Assembly (NCBI RefSeq): GCF_008728515.1
Contig: NC_044981.1
Coordinates: forward strand, 115,476,385-115,540,384
DNA: 64,000 bases
Origin: Papio anubis
Lineage: Eukaryota; Chordata; Mammalia; Primates; Cercopithecidae
Direction of reading: 5' to 3'
Shown here: piece after piece, positions 22,325-34,139 of the stretch
Layout of the letters: each line of letters begins with the position of its first letter
Position numbering within the stretch: position 1 is the stretch's first letter
Position numbers and translations under genes: made by a program
The notes under the pieces: generated by a model
What the model saw: only the letters and a program-made list of their open reading frames with translations
Told to the model about the DNA's origin: nothing
The model's database searches: none

Positions 22325-22450
22325 TGGTGAGTCTGTATGGTTCTGCAGCAGCTCGGTTCTTGCCTCTTCAGAGGAAATAATTCATCTGAGGGGCATAAAA
22401 CAGATAGTCCGAGGCAAGATTTTGAGCAGGAGTTCATTAAGAAGTTTTAG

Positions 22451-22648
22451 GCCAGGCACGGTGGGTATCCCAGCACTTTGGGAGGCCGAGGCAGGCGGAT
22501 CACCTGAGGTCAGGAGTTGGAGACCAGCCTGGCCAACATGGTGAACCCTCGTCTCTACTAAAACTACAAAAATTGGCTGGGCATGGTGGCGCATGCCTGC
22601 CATTCCAACTACTCTTGAGGCTTAGGCAGTAGAATCGCTTGAACCTGG
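22451..22648 (+). mobile_element. Host Alu, left part (split by LTR12)
   Basis: The plus-strand Alu starts after AAGTTTTAG (22442-22450) and runs to CTTGAACCTGG, where an LTR interrupts it. The rest resumes at 23770 at exactly the next base of the Alu, GAGGCGGAGG. Confidence 0.93.
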
Positions 22649-23082
22649 TGACAGATGAAGCTGGCTGGGCTTCCGGGTCTGGTGGGAACTTGGAGAACTC
22701 TTCTGTCTAGCTGAAGAAGTGTAAATGCACCAATCAGCGCTCTGTGTTTTGCTAATCGGGTAGGGTACTTGGAGAACTTTTCTGTCTAGCTAAAGGATTA
22801 TAAATGCACCAGTCAGCGCTCTGTGTCTGGCTAAAGGTTTGTAAACGTACCAATCAGCACTCTGTAAAAATGGACCAATCAGCACTCTGTAAAACGGACC
22901 AATAAGCTCTCTGTACAATGGACCAATCCGCAGGATGTGGGTGGGGCCAAATAAGGGAATAAAAGTAGGCCAGCCCATGTCAACAGCTGCAAGCTGCTTG
23001 GGTCCCATTCCACCCTGTGGAAGCTTTGTTGTTTTACTCTTTTGTGATAAATTTTACTGCTGCTCACTCTTTGAGTCTGCAC

Positions 23083-23116
<34 letters not shown>

Positions 23117-23765
23117 TTGTTTTGAGAGACAGAGTCTCGCTCCGTCGCCCAGGCTGGAGTGCAGTGGTGTGATCTTGGCTCACTGCAAGCTCTGCCTCCC
23201 AGGTTCACACCATTCTCCTGTCTCAGTCTCCCAAGTAGCTGGGACTACAGGTGTGCACCACCATGCCTGGCTAATTTTTTTTTATTTTTTATTTTTGTAA
23301 TTTTAGTAGAGATGGGGTTTCACCATGTTAGCTAGGATGGTCTCGATCTCCTGACCTCGTGATCTGCTCACCTTGGCCTCCCAAAGTGCTGGGATTACAG
23401 GCGTGAGCCACTGTGCCCGGCCTGGGTCCTCACTACCTGTATGAGCTGTAACACCACAAAGGTCTGCAGCTTGACACCTGAAGTCAGCAAAACCACAAAC
23501 CCAGCAGGAGGAATGAACAACTCTGGAGGCACCACTTTTAAGAGCTGTAACACTCGCTGCGAAGGTCTGCGGTTTCACTCCTGAAGTCAGCAAGACCATG
23601 AACCCACCAGAAGGAAGAAACTCCAGACACATCTGAACATCTGAATGGAACAAACTCCAGACGCATCATCTTTAAGAACTGTAACACTCACCGCAAGGGT
23701 CCACGGCTTCATTCTAGAAGTCAGCGAGAGCAAGAACCCACCAGAAGGAACCAATTCCGGACACA
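22649..23765 (+). mobile_element. Solo LTR12 (HERV9 family) inserted in an Alu
   Basis: The LTR starts TGACAG and ends GGACACA. It is flanked by the 4-bp host sequence CTGG (22645-22648) and ATGG (23766-23769, one change), consistent with a 4-bp target duplication. U3 has two tandem units around TTCTGTCTAGCT (about 22700 and 22778) and six ACCAATCAGC-type motifs starting at 22729, 22808 (CCAGT variant), 22849, 22874, 22898 and 22922. A TATA-like AATAAAAG is at 22958-22965. The U5 repeats with GAGCTGTAACAC and CAGAAGGAAGAAACTCC follow. No viral gene is present. LTR12 copies are known as strong NF-Y-driven promoters; this one would fire rightward, away from STXBP5. Confidence 0.92.
23083..23422 (-). 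mobile_element. Alu inserted in the LTR12
   Basis: A full minus-strand Alu with a long T/G-interrupted tail splits the LTR12 just downstream of its polyadenylation region. The flanks TGAGTCTGCAC (23072-23082) and TGGGTCCTCAC (23423-23433) look like a diverged target duplication. Confidence 0.92.
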
Positions 23766-23769
23766 ATGG

Positions 23770-23856
23770 GAGGCGGAGGTTGCAGTGAGCCAACATAGTG
23801 CCACTGCACTCCAGCCTGGGCAACAGAGTGAGACTCCCTCTCAAAAAAAAAAAAAA
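23770..23856 (+). mobile_element. Host Alu, right part
   Basis: It continues the Alu begun at 22451 with GAGGCGGAGGTTGCAG, CACTGCACTCCAGCC and a poly-A tail. AAGTTCTAG follows at 23857-23865, matching the AAGTTTTAG left of 22451 as the target duplication with one change. Confidence 0.93.
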
Positions 23857-23865
23857 AAGTTCTAG

Positions 23866-24384
23866 TGCAGGAATAAAAGGAAGTAAAGAACACTTGGAAG
23901 AGGGCCAAACAGGCAACTTGAGAGATCCAGATGCCCAGTTTGACCTTTGACTTGAGCTTTTACAGGTTGACATGGTTCTGGGCTTTTGCATCTCCCTTCT
24001 CTTGATTTTTTTCCTTGAGGCAGGCTGTCCGGGTGCACAGTGGCCTGCCAGCACTGGGGAGGTGAGCATGCTCAGTGTGTTTACTGAAGTTGTGCACATG
24101 CTCATCTGAGACATTTTTCCCTTACCAGTGGAGTGTTCCTAAAGGAAGGTCATATACTAAAGACCACTTAAACACTGCTATTTTGCCTTTTAGTGTGCAT
24201 GTTTGAGCCCACTCAACCAACTCCTGAGATCTTATTGGGAAGCTGCTGATCACCATCTTCAGGTGTTTTCTACCTACTGGGACACAGCCCTCTTAGCACC
24301 AGCTGCAATCAATTATTTTAGAGAGACAGTTTAATTTGACCATCACCAGACATTCCTGGAAGGAAGGTGGCGGGGGGCCCTCTC
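23866..24384. other. Possible older repeat that hosts the nested insertion
   Basis: The DNA on both sides of the nest (22325-22450 and 23866-24370) reads as one continuous element-like sequence when the nest is removed, with LTR-like words such as GAATAAAAGGAAGTAAAG. I could not assign a family. Confidence 0.35.
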
Positions 24385-24580
24385 CTGCACTGCTCATGTC
24401 TGCCTACTACCTACTCTAACATTTCACTAGCTAAGTAGAGTCAGACAAGTCATTTAACACTTTTCATTTCCTGGTGTGTAAGATGAGCATACACATACCT
24501 AAGTAGAGTGTTGTAAGATTACCTAGTATAAAGTTCCTAGCTCAAAACTTGTCACATGTATTGAAATTAAGTGGTAACTA
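24385..24580 (+). mobile_element. MIR SINE
   Basis: Order of MIR blocks: CAGACAAGTCATTTAACACT, TCATTTCCTGGTGTGTAAGA, TAGAGTGTTGTAAGATTACC, TAGTATAAAGTTCCTAGCTC. Confidence 0.6.
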
Positions 24581-24749
24581 ATAAAGTCATTCTAACGTCT
24601 CTAACCATTGTCTAGATGATTTAAGATATCTAGGTGATTTAAGACATTAAGATGACTTAAACATTATCTAAACATTGACTTCCAAATTCGTTTACTTCAA
24701 ACTTCTTCCCTGGACTCCATATTTGATTTGTGTATGCTTTTGATTTATA

Positions 24750-25110
24750 TAAGAAGCTTATATCCAAAAGGCATGTAAAATTTAACGTCCAAACTCAATT
24801 CTTCACTTCCAATTGCAATCTATACCTTACACCTCCCCAGATCTTCCTATGTCTGGTGATTCTACCATCTCAGATGTTCAGGCCCACATCAGTAACCTCT
24901 GATCAGCAGGTTCCCTCACCTCTCACCCCTGGCCATCACACACATACCTCTATTTTAAGTCCATTGGCAAATCCTGTTAGTTCTATCTTTACGATATATT
25001 CAGAATTCAACAAGTTCTCACAATCTCCACCTTCATACTTTGGTTCAGGCCAGAATCATTTTTCATCTGGGTGATTGCAGTATATGTTAAACCCCCTTTC
25101 ACTTAGTCGA
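24750..25110 (+). mobile_element. L2-like LINE fragment
   Basis: Contains AAATCCTGTTAGTTCTATCT, ATATTCAGAATTCAACAAGT and TCTGGGTGATTGCAG in the expected order of a mammalian LINE 3' region. It continues beyond the Alu at 25115-25368. Confidence 0.5.
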
Positions 25111-25114
25111 GTTT

Positions 25115-25368
25115 TTGTTTTGTTTTTTAAATTTCAGACAGGGTCTCATTCTAGAGTGCAGTGGTGTGATTATATCTCATTGCAACTTTGAACTGCTGGG
25201 TTTAAGCAATCCTCCTGCCTCAGTCTCCTGAGTAGCTGGGACTACAGGTATGCACCACCACAGCTAACTTTTTTATTTTCTGTAGAGATGAGATCTATGT
25301 TGTACAGGCTCATGGCCTTAAGCTTCCCAAAGGGCTGAGATTACAGGCTTGAGCCACCATCCCCAGAC
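25115..25368 (-). mobile_element. Old Alu (AluJ-like)
   Basis: Diverged minus-strand Alu. It has lost part of its right monomer and contains short deletions (for example at CATTCTAGAGTGCAG). Confidence 0.85.
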
Positions 25369-25652
25369 CCATGTCATCTACTCTAAAGAGAGTGATGACG
25401 TTAGAATATGTCAGTCTTGTACTCAACATCCCCTAGTGCCTTCTTATCTCCCTCTAAGTAAAAGTCAAAGTTCTTTACCATGGCCTATAAAGATGCCATA
25501 GGATCCATCCCCACTCTCTACTCTCTGTCTGTCCTTATTGCCTCTCCCTCTTCCCTTGCCCATCCCAATATAGCCACACCTGCTTTCTTGCTGTTCCTTA
25601 ATGATAACAAGCGGCCTCAGGGCTTTGCATTTGTTGTTGCCTCTGTGTAAAC

Positions 25653-25878
25653 CAGTAGTCAGCAAACCTTTTCTTTAATGAGCTAGATAGTAAATATTTT
25701 CAGTTTTGTGGGTCACATACAGTCCAAATTGCAACCACATTGCAACGGTGCCAGTGTTGCACAAACTGTGCAAATACAGCCATAGATAATATGTAAACAA
25801 CTGTGCTTGGCTGTGTTCCAGTGAAACTTTATTTACAAAAACAGGTAGAGGACTGGATAATCTGGATAATCCCTGGCC
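25653..25878 (-). mobile_element. hAT-type MER DNA transposon relic
   Basis: Same family as 2021-2230 in the other orientation: CAGTAGTCAGCAAACC, GATAGTAAATATTTTCAG, AGCCATAGATAATATGTAAA, TGAAACTTTATTTACAAAAA, ending near ATCCCTGGCC. Confidence 0.65.
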
Positions 25879-26036
25879 TATACTTCTCTTCCCCTGGATA
25901 TTTGCATGATCTTTTTCCATATTTTCTTCTTGTCCTTGACCATTTGTGACAAATTAATGATGTGAGAAGCTGACATTGATGTCACCTCATCAATATAGCA
26001 CTCCTTGACTTTTTCTCACAAACTAGGAGTAATTTC

Positions 26037-26394
26037 TGATATGGTTTGGCTGTGCCCCGACCCAAATCTCACCTTGAATTGTAATAACCCCCACATGTCA
26101 AGGGTGGAGCCAGGTGGAGATATTAAATCACTGGGGTGGGTTTTCCCCATACTGTTCTTGTTGTAGTGAATAAATCCCAGGAGATCTTATGGTTTTATAA
26201 ATGGGAGTTCCCCTACACAAGATCTCTCTTGCCTGCCACCACGTAAGATGTGGCTTTGCTTCTCCTTTGCCTTCCGCTATAATTGTGAGGCCTCCCCAGC
26301 CATGTGGAACAGTGAGTCCATTAAACCTCTTTTCTTTATAAATTACCCAGTCTTGGGTTTGTCTTTATTAGCAGCATGAGAACAGACTAATACA
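26037..26394 (+). mobile_element. Solo THE1 LTR (ERVL-MaLR)
   Basis: A 358-bp LTR from TGATATGGTTTGGCTGTG to CAGACTAATACA, flanked by perfect 5-bp ATTTC duplications (26032-26036 and 26395-26399). Other matches include TTCCCCTACACAAG, CCTCCCCAGCCATGTGGAAC and TTTATAAATTACCCAGTC. No internal retroviral sequence remains, so it is a recombined solo LTR. Confidence 0.95.
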
Positions 26395-26520
26395 ATTTCC
26401 CTTCCCCCAGCATACACACATAGGCACTTCCCATATTCATCCCAGTCCCCCTATGTGGACTTAATTTTTTCCCCTTAGCACTAACCACTACCTGAGGCAC
26501 CATACGTTTATGTGTAAGGG

Positions 26521-28289
26521 ACTTGGTTTTCTTCTCTGTGGCATCCCTGAGGCAGAGGACTGTTGATTAAGAAAGAATGAATAGACTCTAGACCAGAAGG
26601 CAGGAGTTCCTTTTAGCTCCAGTGTAACCAACATAGCCCTTACCACATAATTTAACCCATCCATTTACAAACATCTCTTTGTAAAATGGAGGAAAGTAAG
26701 ACACACTGTAGCAATCAAATAGTAAATGCCAAAAAAAGTCCTATTGAAAAGGAATCAAAATGTAAACTTTGTTAGTTGTTATACCCTAATTAGGAAAACT
26801 ATAAATACCCTCAAATCAAAGAGCTTTGAATAAATCTTTGATTTGAAGAACTGACTTATTTAAAGTTCCAAATAACCAGAGTAATTTTCCCTTTATGGTA
26901 ATGTTCTCTACTTCAAACTTTATATAGAGAGAAAAAATGTAAATCTCCAGGAGTAATTTGAAGATCCAATGTAATTGTGTTCTCATTTCCCCAAACATCC
27001 TTTAATAATCTAAGCATCCACTGCACAGGTCAGGCACAGGTGATCATCTGGACCTCCATTTTATAATTTCATTATTAAAGGTTATTTAATTTTAATTAAT
27101 TAAACCTAAGGTCTTATCGTTGACCAACCTGTTTCTTTCACTAATTTGACTGGCAAGCTATGATTTATATTATCTCTAAAGTGGAAATATATGCCAGAAT
27201 ATTATTGTCTAATGTTTATGACTTCCAGTTTCTTGTGAGCTGATTATCGTATTAACTCTTACTCTAAGTGAACAAGTTTCAGAAAAACACAAAGCTCTGT
27301 CCAGCTGCAAACACTTGTCTTCCACGGAAAGCCTTGGCATCTCCAGATACAGCACAATGGGCATTCCCTATGCCTGGGTAGAGAATCAGGATGCTATTGG
27401 CCAGGAAGATACTTCAGGGATCAGAGAACTGGGAGTGAGGAAGTGTGACTAACCCAAAAATGCAAGCCAAACAATTCTGGCAGAGTAAAGCCCATTTTAC
27501 TTGTTGCCCCTGAGCATGAATTGCTATGTCCAATTAGCAAACATAGGATCTGAGATTTTCTTGGCTGCCACACAACTCAGATTGCTGCTCTAGTGGCAGC
27601 CAAATGATTATCCAGGAGCAAGTTAGGAAGAAGGACAGAGATCCCCCAAACAGCCTGTTTGAAACATTATAGCAGCAGGTACAAAGTTCACAGCATGCAG
27701 GTGAAACTTCCTTCATTTTCAAATGCTAAAACTAATTTCTGACTTGAAGCCTACTCCTCATTTTTGTTTAACCTGTTGTAGAAAATTAGTCTCGTCATGT
27801 CAGGTAAGCCAAGGGATTTTTTAGCCATTCCCAGTTTTAAACTCAGTCATTTCAAGATGTTTGCTTTTTGCCTTTCTCACAAGGCTGCCATGGTGGTGAA
27901 TGGAAATGGTGTTGACTTCTTAGCCTTGGTTTGTCCTGCCAGGTTCTCAGCACAGGTTATGAACCTCCACCTTTCAAGGGTAGGGATGGTCTTGGGAAGC
28001 TTACTCAATTCTGCAGCTGAGAGTTGGCTGAGATGAAGCCACGGACTCACCATAGCCATCTAATACAATGCTTTTTTGTCTAATTGTAAGACCCACACTA
28101 GGGCCAAGAAGCCTTTCTCCAATCCTCTCCTCCCTACCATAGTGCTATGTTCTGAATTTATTGGCCATGCCAAATGAGTAGGGTGGGTGATTTCTTCTCT
28201 GGGAAGCTAGTAACTTCCTAGAGCAGGTTCGTTACTCTTAGATCACCAAAATGAAAGGGGGCAAAGAGAAAGAAGACACTTGAAGAGAT
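26521..28289. other. Non-coding stretch, nothing recognised
   Basis: AT-rich to mixed DNA. The 79-codon plus frame at 27797-28036 and its antisense shadow have no recognisable domain and no splice context that I could defend. Confidence 0.45.
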
Positions 28290-28295
28290 AGACAT

Positions 28296-28614
28296 TGTTA
28301 TGGACTGAATGTGTTCCTCCAAAATTCATATGTTGAAATCCTAACCCCTAATATGATGGTGGAACCTCAGAAGGAAATGAGGTACTGAGGGTGAAGCTCT
28401 CATGAATAGGATTAGTGTCCTTATAAAAAGGACCCCAGAGATGTCTGTCTCTTTCTACCAGTCTGCAATCTGGAAGAGGGTCTTTGCCAGAACCTGGCCA
28501 TGTTGGCATCCTGATCTTGACTTCTAGCTTCTAGAACTGTGAGAAATAAATGTCTGTTGTCTATAGGCTACTCTATCTATGGTACTTTGTTATAGTAGCC
28601 AGAGTTAAGAGAGA
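28296..28614 (+). mobile_element. MaLR-type LTR (MLT1/MST class)
   Basis: Starts TGTTATGGACTGAATGTGTT, then AAAATTCATATGTTGAAATC, TCATGAATAGGATTAGTGTC, AGAACTGTGAGAAATAAATG and TGGTACTTTGTTATAGTAGC. This is a solo LTR of the ERVL-MaLR group. The exact subfamily and the right-hand boundary are uncertain. Confidence 0.82.
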
Positions 28615-29287
28615 TATGTTTGTGAGGTGCCCTTCCTCAACTCTCCATCCACCTGTGGAAGGAGGCTTGAGGTGTAGAACTCCCCACACTTGCACCTAAC
28701 ACTTCTACTTTTCTCTTCCTTTCTTCCCTGCTCATATTTGCCTGGAGAGGGCAGAAAGAGCAGACAATTCTTTTTCTTTTTTCTTTTTTTCCCCCTCAAT
28801 CACATTTGTCTGCTTCCTAAATCTTTTCATTTTAAATTAAGGATTGAAAATTAAGACATTGCCCCTTTTGTTTGCCAGCGAAGTTTTCATGATCTCTCAG
28901 GGGGCCAAAAAGGGACCTACTTCTCTGAGCCCAAAAGCAAGGAGGGTGGTTGGAGGGATGGACAATGAGTGAGAGAAAAATCATGCTTGTTATTACCTAT
29001 TTGCTTATCCTACCATATTACATTATATTGAACATTTTTGTAATATTCTAATTGTTATTTTACTTTGACATAAATTTATAAAACTCTTAAAAAGAAGGAA
29101 CTCATTGATTTTAGTCTAAAATATTATAAAGATCCTAAGAGTTAGTTATCCACATTCAGCTTGGTTCTGTCCTTCATTCTTCCAGAAGTACCACACTTTT
29201 TATCCTTTTAAAAGGGGAAAAAATGTTGTCATGAAGGTAATCTGAAGTAACGAATCCACATAAGGCAAGCGATGCTGTCAACAGCAT
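28615..29287. other. Non-coding stretch, nothing recognised
   Basis: Includes a T/C-rich run at about 28768-28798. No gene or repeat family was identified. Confidence 0.5.
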
Positions 29288-29607
29288 AGCATCTCACTTT
29301 TTTTTTTTTTTTTTGAGATGGAGTCTCGCTCTGTTTTCCAGCCTAGAGTACAGTGGCACAATCTCAGCTCACCACAACCTCTGCCTCCCAGGTTCAAGCA
29401 ATTCTTCTGCCTCAGCCTCCCGAGTAGCTGGGACTACAGGTGCACACCACCATGCCTGGCTAATTTTTGTAGTTTTAGTAGAGACGGAGTTTCACCGTGT
29501 TGGTCAGGCTGGTCTTGAACTCCTGACCTCAGGCGATGTGACCACCTCAGCCTCCCAAAATGCTGGGATTACAGGCGTGAGCCACCGCACCCAGTCTAAC
29601 GTCTCAC
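29288..29607 (-). mobile_element. Alu SINE
   Basis: Minus-strand Alu at about 29299-29597, with flanks CATCTCACTT and CGTCTCACTT. Confidence 0.93.
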
Positions 29608-31115
29608 TTCTTAAGATTATCAGACCGATCCCCTCTGACATAATGACCAAACACATACCCCTTGAATTGACAGTGCAGTCACTTTTGTATGAGCACTCAG
29701 CTCTTCCACACAGCAATGACCTTCCAAAGGACTGAAGTCACTCACCTCTCCAGGGCCTTACTTTATGATTCCCCTCTCATTTTGTCTGGGAAAAGGGGTA
29801 AGTAGGGATAAATCTCAGAATTTATGGCAGGTAAGCATTATTTCTTTTTCTCCACTTTTCAATTTCAATCTTCCATTCCATTTTTTAAAAATTAAAGTAT
29901 TGTTCTAAAGCATTTTGTAAAATTTTAGGTTTAACTAAGCACTCAGCAGAGATTAGTTTTCTTCCCTTCCAGTTTTCATTGTATTTCACTTTATTTCACT
30001 TGTCCAAGATTTTAGTTGATTTTCTACCCAAGTACTGGAATAAATATCATTCCTCCTAACATTATCTCTACCTTTGTGATTTTTTTTTTTTTTTTTTGGT
30101 GTTGGCACTGAATTTTTGCCTGCTTTTTGATCAGTGACTTTTCTAAATCAATAACTTTGAAAATGTTGTATAGATTCCCATTGCTTATAATCCAGATCAT
30201 CAGAAAACTTAACTGACTCTAACAATCCTAAGACTCAGCATCATCTGGTGGTAATAGTAATGTTGCTGTCACAGTGGCTGAGGCTGACATCCCCAAAGAA
30301 CCCTCTTAATAAATCTACGCTGAGCCCCAGCACAGCAAACTGAAACTTTACATTAGGCTGGTTTCCTACCAGCTGTCAGACCCTAACCTCATTGGCTCTG
30401 TTCCTTTGTCCTGTTTCACTCCATCTCGTGAAACCTGTTCTACCCCTAGAATTACTAGTGGTGAAAGTTGTTTGGTTGCAGTTACAAACATGCTCATTGT
30501 ACTAACATTTTGTAGCAGAGATACTGTAATGAAGGAAATGAGTGTAATTTCCTTCTTGTTCAGGAGCTCATCATGCAGCTTATTTCTCTTACCTGAAATA
30601 GAAATGTATTTCCTAAAATATGCAAGCTTAAGTACATTGTTATTATACTTGACAATTGGAAACTTACAATAGAAGTCACAACACTCCAATGAAGCCTGAG
30701 AAGATTGTATAATAAAACTGCGACATAATTCAAAATTTACTTCTGTTTAATAAGGCATAATATGGAGTGGTTTCACATGTGCTCCTAACTTACATAGTCG
30801 GATTGTAATTTCTAATATTGAGTGCAGACGATAGATCCGTAGTAGTAGTTATCAAAATGTCTTCACATTGAGAGTTGCAACTATAATCCCCACTCTCTAC
30901 CTCGAAGATCCAACATGTTCCCTCTCCCTAAGCAAATTAACACAATTCTCCTTTTATCAGGTTATCTTACACCTTCCTACAAGCCATTACCAGGCTACTT
31001 TTTTTAATGTGGGAAGTTCTATTCCCAGAAACCCAAGCTCATCATTCTACAAATAGCCAAAGTGTTGTCCTCAATGATGCTTTTCTTAGTAGGTTGACAG
31101 GGAAATGACTATTTC
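29608..31115. other. Non-coding stretch, nothing recognised
   Basis: Contains a T-run at about 30080-30098. Overlapping open frames on both strands near 30366-30689 cancel each other as evidence and show no domain. Confidence 0.5.
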
Positions 31116-31116
31116 T

Positions 31117-31206
31117 TTATATATATATATTTTTTATATTATTTTTATATATAATTTTATATATTATTTTTTATATATTTATGTTATATTTATATATATA
31201 TATAGC
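31117..31206. repeat. AT-rich (TA)n/TATTTT low-complexity tract
   Basis: About 90 bases of almost pure A/T with TATATATA runs at both ends and TTTTTATAT repeats between. It could form cruciform or unwound structures. Confidence 0.9.
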
Positions 31207-31899
31207 CTCCATGTTTTACTCTGAGCTAGCCATTTCTCACACTACATACTTTGATATTTGTGTTTGTTTGTGTTCAATCACTTTAGCCTGAGGGTGGTTG
31301 CTCATGTTGGTTTATCATTTCATAGTTGAAGTACTGTTCTCCAAATTCTGTTGGATGATGGACAGAGTGTAATGATTTTAATGGATGCCTACCAGAGAGT
31401 TTCATCTAAATATATTCTTAATAAATGTGTTTTTGATACTGGTATAGCAAGGTAGGTGGTACTTATTTGTTTTTTCTAATTAGATGTTTTCAAATGCTAA
31501 CTGTACACACACCTGGCTTCGTTCATATTTTTTGCAGATACAAGGACACAAGCTAAACATCCTCCTGATCAGAGAGAAGATGCATGCTCAATCCTGCCAG
31601 CATTTTCCAGAAAAGCAGCCTGACAGCAAAGGATGGATGCATTAGAAGAGAGTAAGTAAGCTCAGTGCTCACCTTGGTCAGGGCTAGCTTCAGTCTTCCC
31701 CACTCCCTTGTGAAAGCTGGCCCTGGGCTGCCAGGCTACTTCCCTCTGCAAGTTGCATGATTCCCTGACATGTGTCACATACAAACATAGGGGGGCTATA
31801 TAGATCCTGAAGTCACCAGTTCTTCAGTGTCAGTAAAAGGGAAGTGAGATTTAAATAGCCCATTGTCATGTGGACATTTTCACATGAAGGCCATCTAGG
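31207..31899. other. Non-coding stretch, nothing recognised
   Basis: No exon, repeat or RNA gene was seen. Confidence 0.5.
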
Positions 31900-32209
31900 C
31901 ACTAAGTCAACATGTCTAAAACTAGGTTGCCCATCTCTTCCCTTGAACATGTTCCTTTTCTTATGTTCTCTCCTTCAGAGAAGACTACCACTATTTGTCC
32001 CTCACCATCACATTCATTAGTCACTAAGCCCCAGGACTCTTACTCCTCCATAGCCCGGGGTCCATTCCTCCTCTTCTCTCACTGCACCACTTGTCCTGGT
32101 TTGAGCCTTTATTATTTTCACTTAGATTATTGCAATATTGACTTCATTATCTTCATGTCTCTAGTATGGAAACTCTCCTTGCCACCCAAGGATTATTTAT
32201 CCAACATAA
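31900..32209 (+). mobile_element. L2-like LINE fragment, left of an Alu
   Basis: Diverged LINE-like sequence that appears to continue at 32554 after removal of the Alu. The join is marked by the target duplication AAATCTAATCAG. Confidence 0.4.
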
Positions 32210-32553
32210 AAATCTAATCAGAGCTGGGTGCAGTGGCTCCTGCCTGTAATCCCAGGACTTTGGGAGGCCATTTGGACAGATCACCTGAGGTCAGGAGTTC
32301 AAGAGCAGCCTGGCCAATATGGGGAAACCCCATCTCTACTAAAACTACAAAAATTATCCAGGCACGGTGGTACGTACCTGTAATCCCAGCTAGGGGAGGA
32401 GGAGGCTGTAATCCTCAGCAGGCTGAGGCAGGAGAATGGCTTAAACCTGGGAGGTGGAGGTTGCAGTGAGCTGAGATCGCGCCGCTGCACTCCAGCCTGG
32501 GCAACAGAGAAAGACCCTGTCAAAAAAAAAATAATAATAACAAATCTAATCAG
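32210..32553 (+). mobile_element. Alu SINE with 12-bp target duplication
   Basis: Plus-strand Alu at about 32222-32541 between copies of AAATCTAATCAG (32210-32221 and 32542-32553). A short extra segment near 32390-32420 partly repeats the GTAATCC...CAGCAGGCTGAGG area. Confidence 0.95.
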
Positions 32554-33145
32554 GTCATGTCTTTATTCAAAACTCTTCATGTCTCTTCACTCCCTGCCTG
32601 TGGGATACAACTTTTACTCTCTATATCCTCACCGTCTGGTCCCTGCATGCCTCTCTAGTTTATCTCGGGTCACTACTCACTTTGCATATTACTTTCCAGA
32701 AATATGGAAATCTGTCTTCTTTTCCCCAGCCCTGATTTTGCTAGTGCTTAGAAGATGTCTCCTTTCTTAACATTCTATTACTCTCAAGCCCTATGTCATC
32801 TGATACATGATGCCTCTGTCTTTTCCTTGAAAAGACTGGGTGCCTACTCATCAGTGTCCCCACAGCCCACTCTTCTTTTTGTTTCCTAACTTTTTATAGG
32901 ACTTCTGAGCAACTCCAAGTAATAGCATTCATTCCCTAGTCTACAAAGTAGATGCCTCCCCACCCCTAACCCCCAGAGTTAATACAGCACACAGCATCTG
33001 TGTGAATAGAGGGTACTCCTGACTATTTGCATGCCTGTGTCTCTGATAGACTGCAATCTCTTAAAGTACAAGAATTTAGTTGTTTTTATCGTTAGTAGCT
33101 AGCAGCAGTGTCTGACCAGGTGTTCTGTTAAATGCATAGTGAATA
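32554..33145 (+). mobile_element. L2-like LINE 3' region
   Basis: GTCATGTCTTTATTCAAAAC, CTCTTCATGTCTCTTCACTC, GACTGCAATCTCTTAAAGTA and GTGAATACACAC follow the usual order of an L2 end. A short (AC)n follows at 33146-33161. Confidence 0.55.
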
Positions 33146-33439
33146 CACACACACACACATATGTATCTATGTATCTCTTATCCATCTGTCAATCATCTAT
33201 CCATGCATATGCACATGCACATAAACATTTGCCTAAAAATAATTTTCCCTCCTCCTAAGGAATGTAAGCATACAGTATAGAGATGCATATTAAAACTCCA
33301 ATTCACTTCAATCCAATTGGATCAAATCTAATCCAAATTAAATTAATCCAATTAAATCTCTTAAATGATTTCATAGCTTAAGGTTGGAATAATTAGAAAA
33401 TTGTGTTACAGTTTATAGGAAAATTCCATTTTCATTTCT

Positions 33440-33770
33440 TTAAAAATTTTTAAATTAATGAACTGTATTTTTGAGAGTAGTTTTAGGTTTACAGACAAAT
33501 TGAGCAGAAAGTACAGAGCTCTGATATATCCTCTTCTCCCTACCACCATGCAAAGACCTTCCCAGCTATCAGCGTCTGGCACTAGAGTGGTCCATTTGTT
33601 GCCATCACTGAGACTACATTGACACTTTATTATCCCCTAGAGTCCATGGTTTACATGAGGGTTCACTTTTAATGTTTGGTTTATGATTTTGACAAATGCA
33701 TAATGACATGTATCTACCATTGTAGCATTATATTGAATCACTTCACTGCCCTGTTTTATTTATTTTAAAT
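33440..33770 (+). mobile_element. Old L1 3' region fragment
   Basis: Matches a widespread L1M-type segment: GTTTTAGGTTTACAGACAAA, TTGAGCAGAAAGTACAGAG, CTAGAGTGGTCCATTTGTTG, GTCCATGGTTTACATGAGGG, ATGACATGTATCTACCATTG. Confidence 0.7.
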
Positions 33771-34139
33771 TTCTGCATTCAAATACATAACTTTTGATTT
33801 TCTTTTTCCTGAATCTTTTTATAAATGGTGGATATATTCTATTATCCCTAAAGTTTTTTTTTTTTCCTATTTCTTAGAAGATGGCACCAGTGATGTCCTT
33901 GAAAACCTGTGTGAATGTAGCTGTGAAATGATCAACTCCTCCCAAACCCCCAAATTCCTTTTTTACAGAACCCACAAGGTGGAAACTCTCTTGTAGAGAG
34001 AGGGTGGAACTCTCCACTGCCTGCCTTATTTGGTGACTGCAGGCGAAGGAGACACTAGTCTCCCAAGTATATTTCTTATGTTGGCTTATCTATTTTTCTT
34101 CTTACCTTTTCAAAAGCTACATCTAATTTTCTTTTTAAT

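Larger units (their letters stand above)
25369..26520 (+). mobile_element. L2-like LINE, interrupted
   Basis: GTAAAAGTCAAAGTTCTTTA, CATGGCCTATAAAGATGCC and CTCAGGGCTTTGCATTTG at 25440-25640 continue the LINE begun at about 24750. Later pieces, such as ATCAATATAGCACTCCTTGA, lie around the hAT copy and the THE1 LTR inserted in it. Confidence 0.5.

Noticed and set aside
22790..23008. Minus frame with repeated IGPFYR-like units
   Set aside because: It is the antisense reading of the LTR12 CCAAT repeat array.
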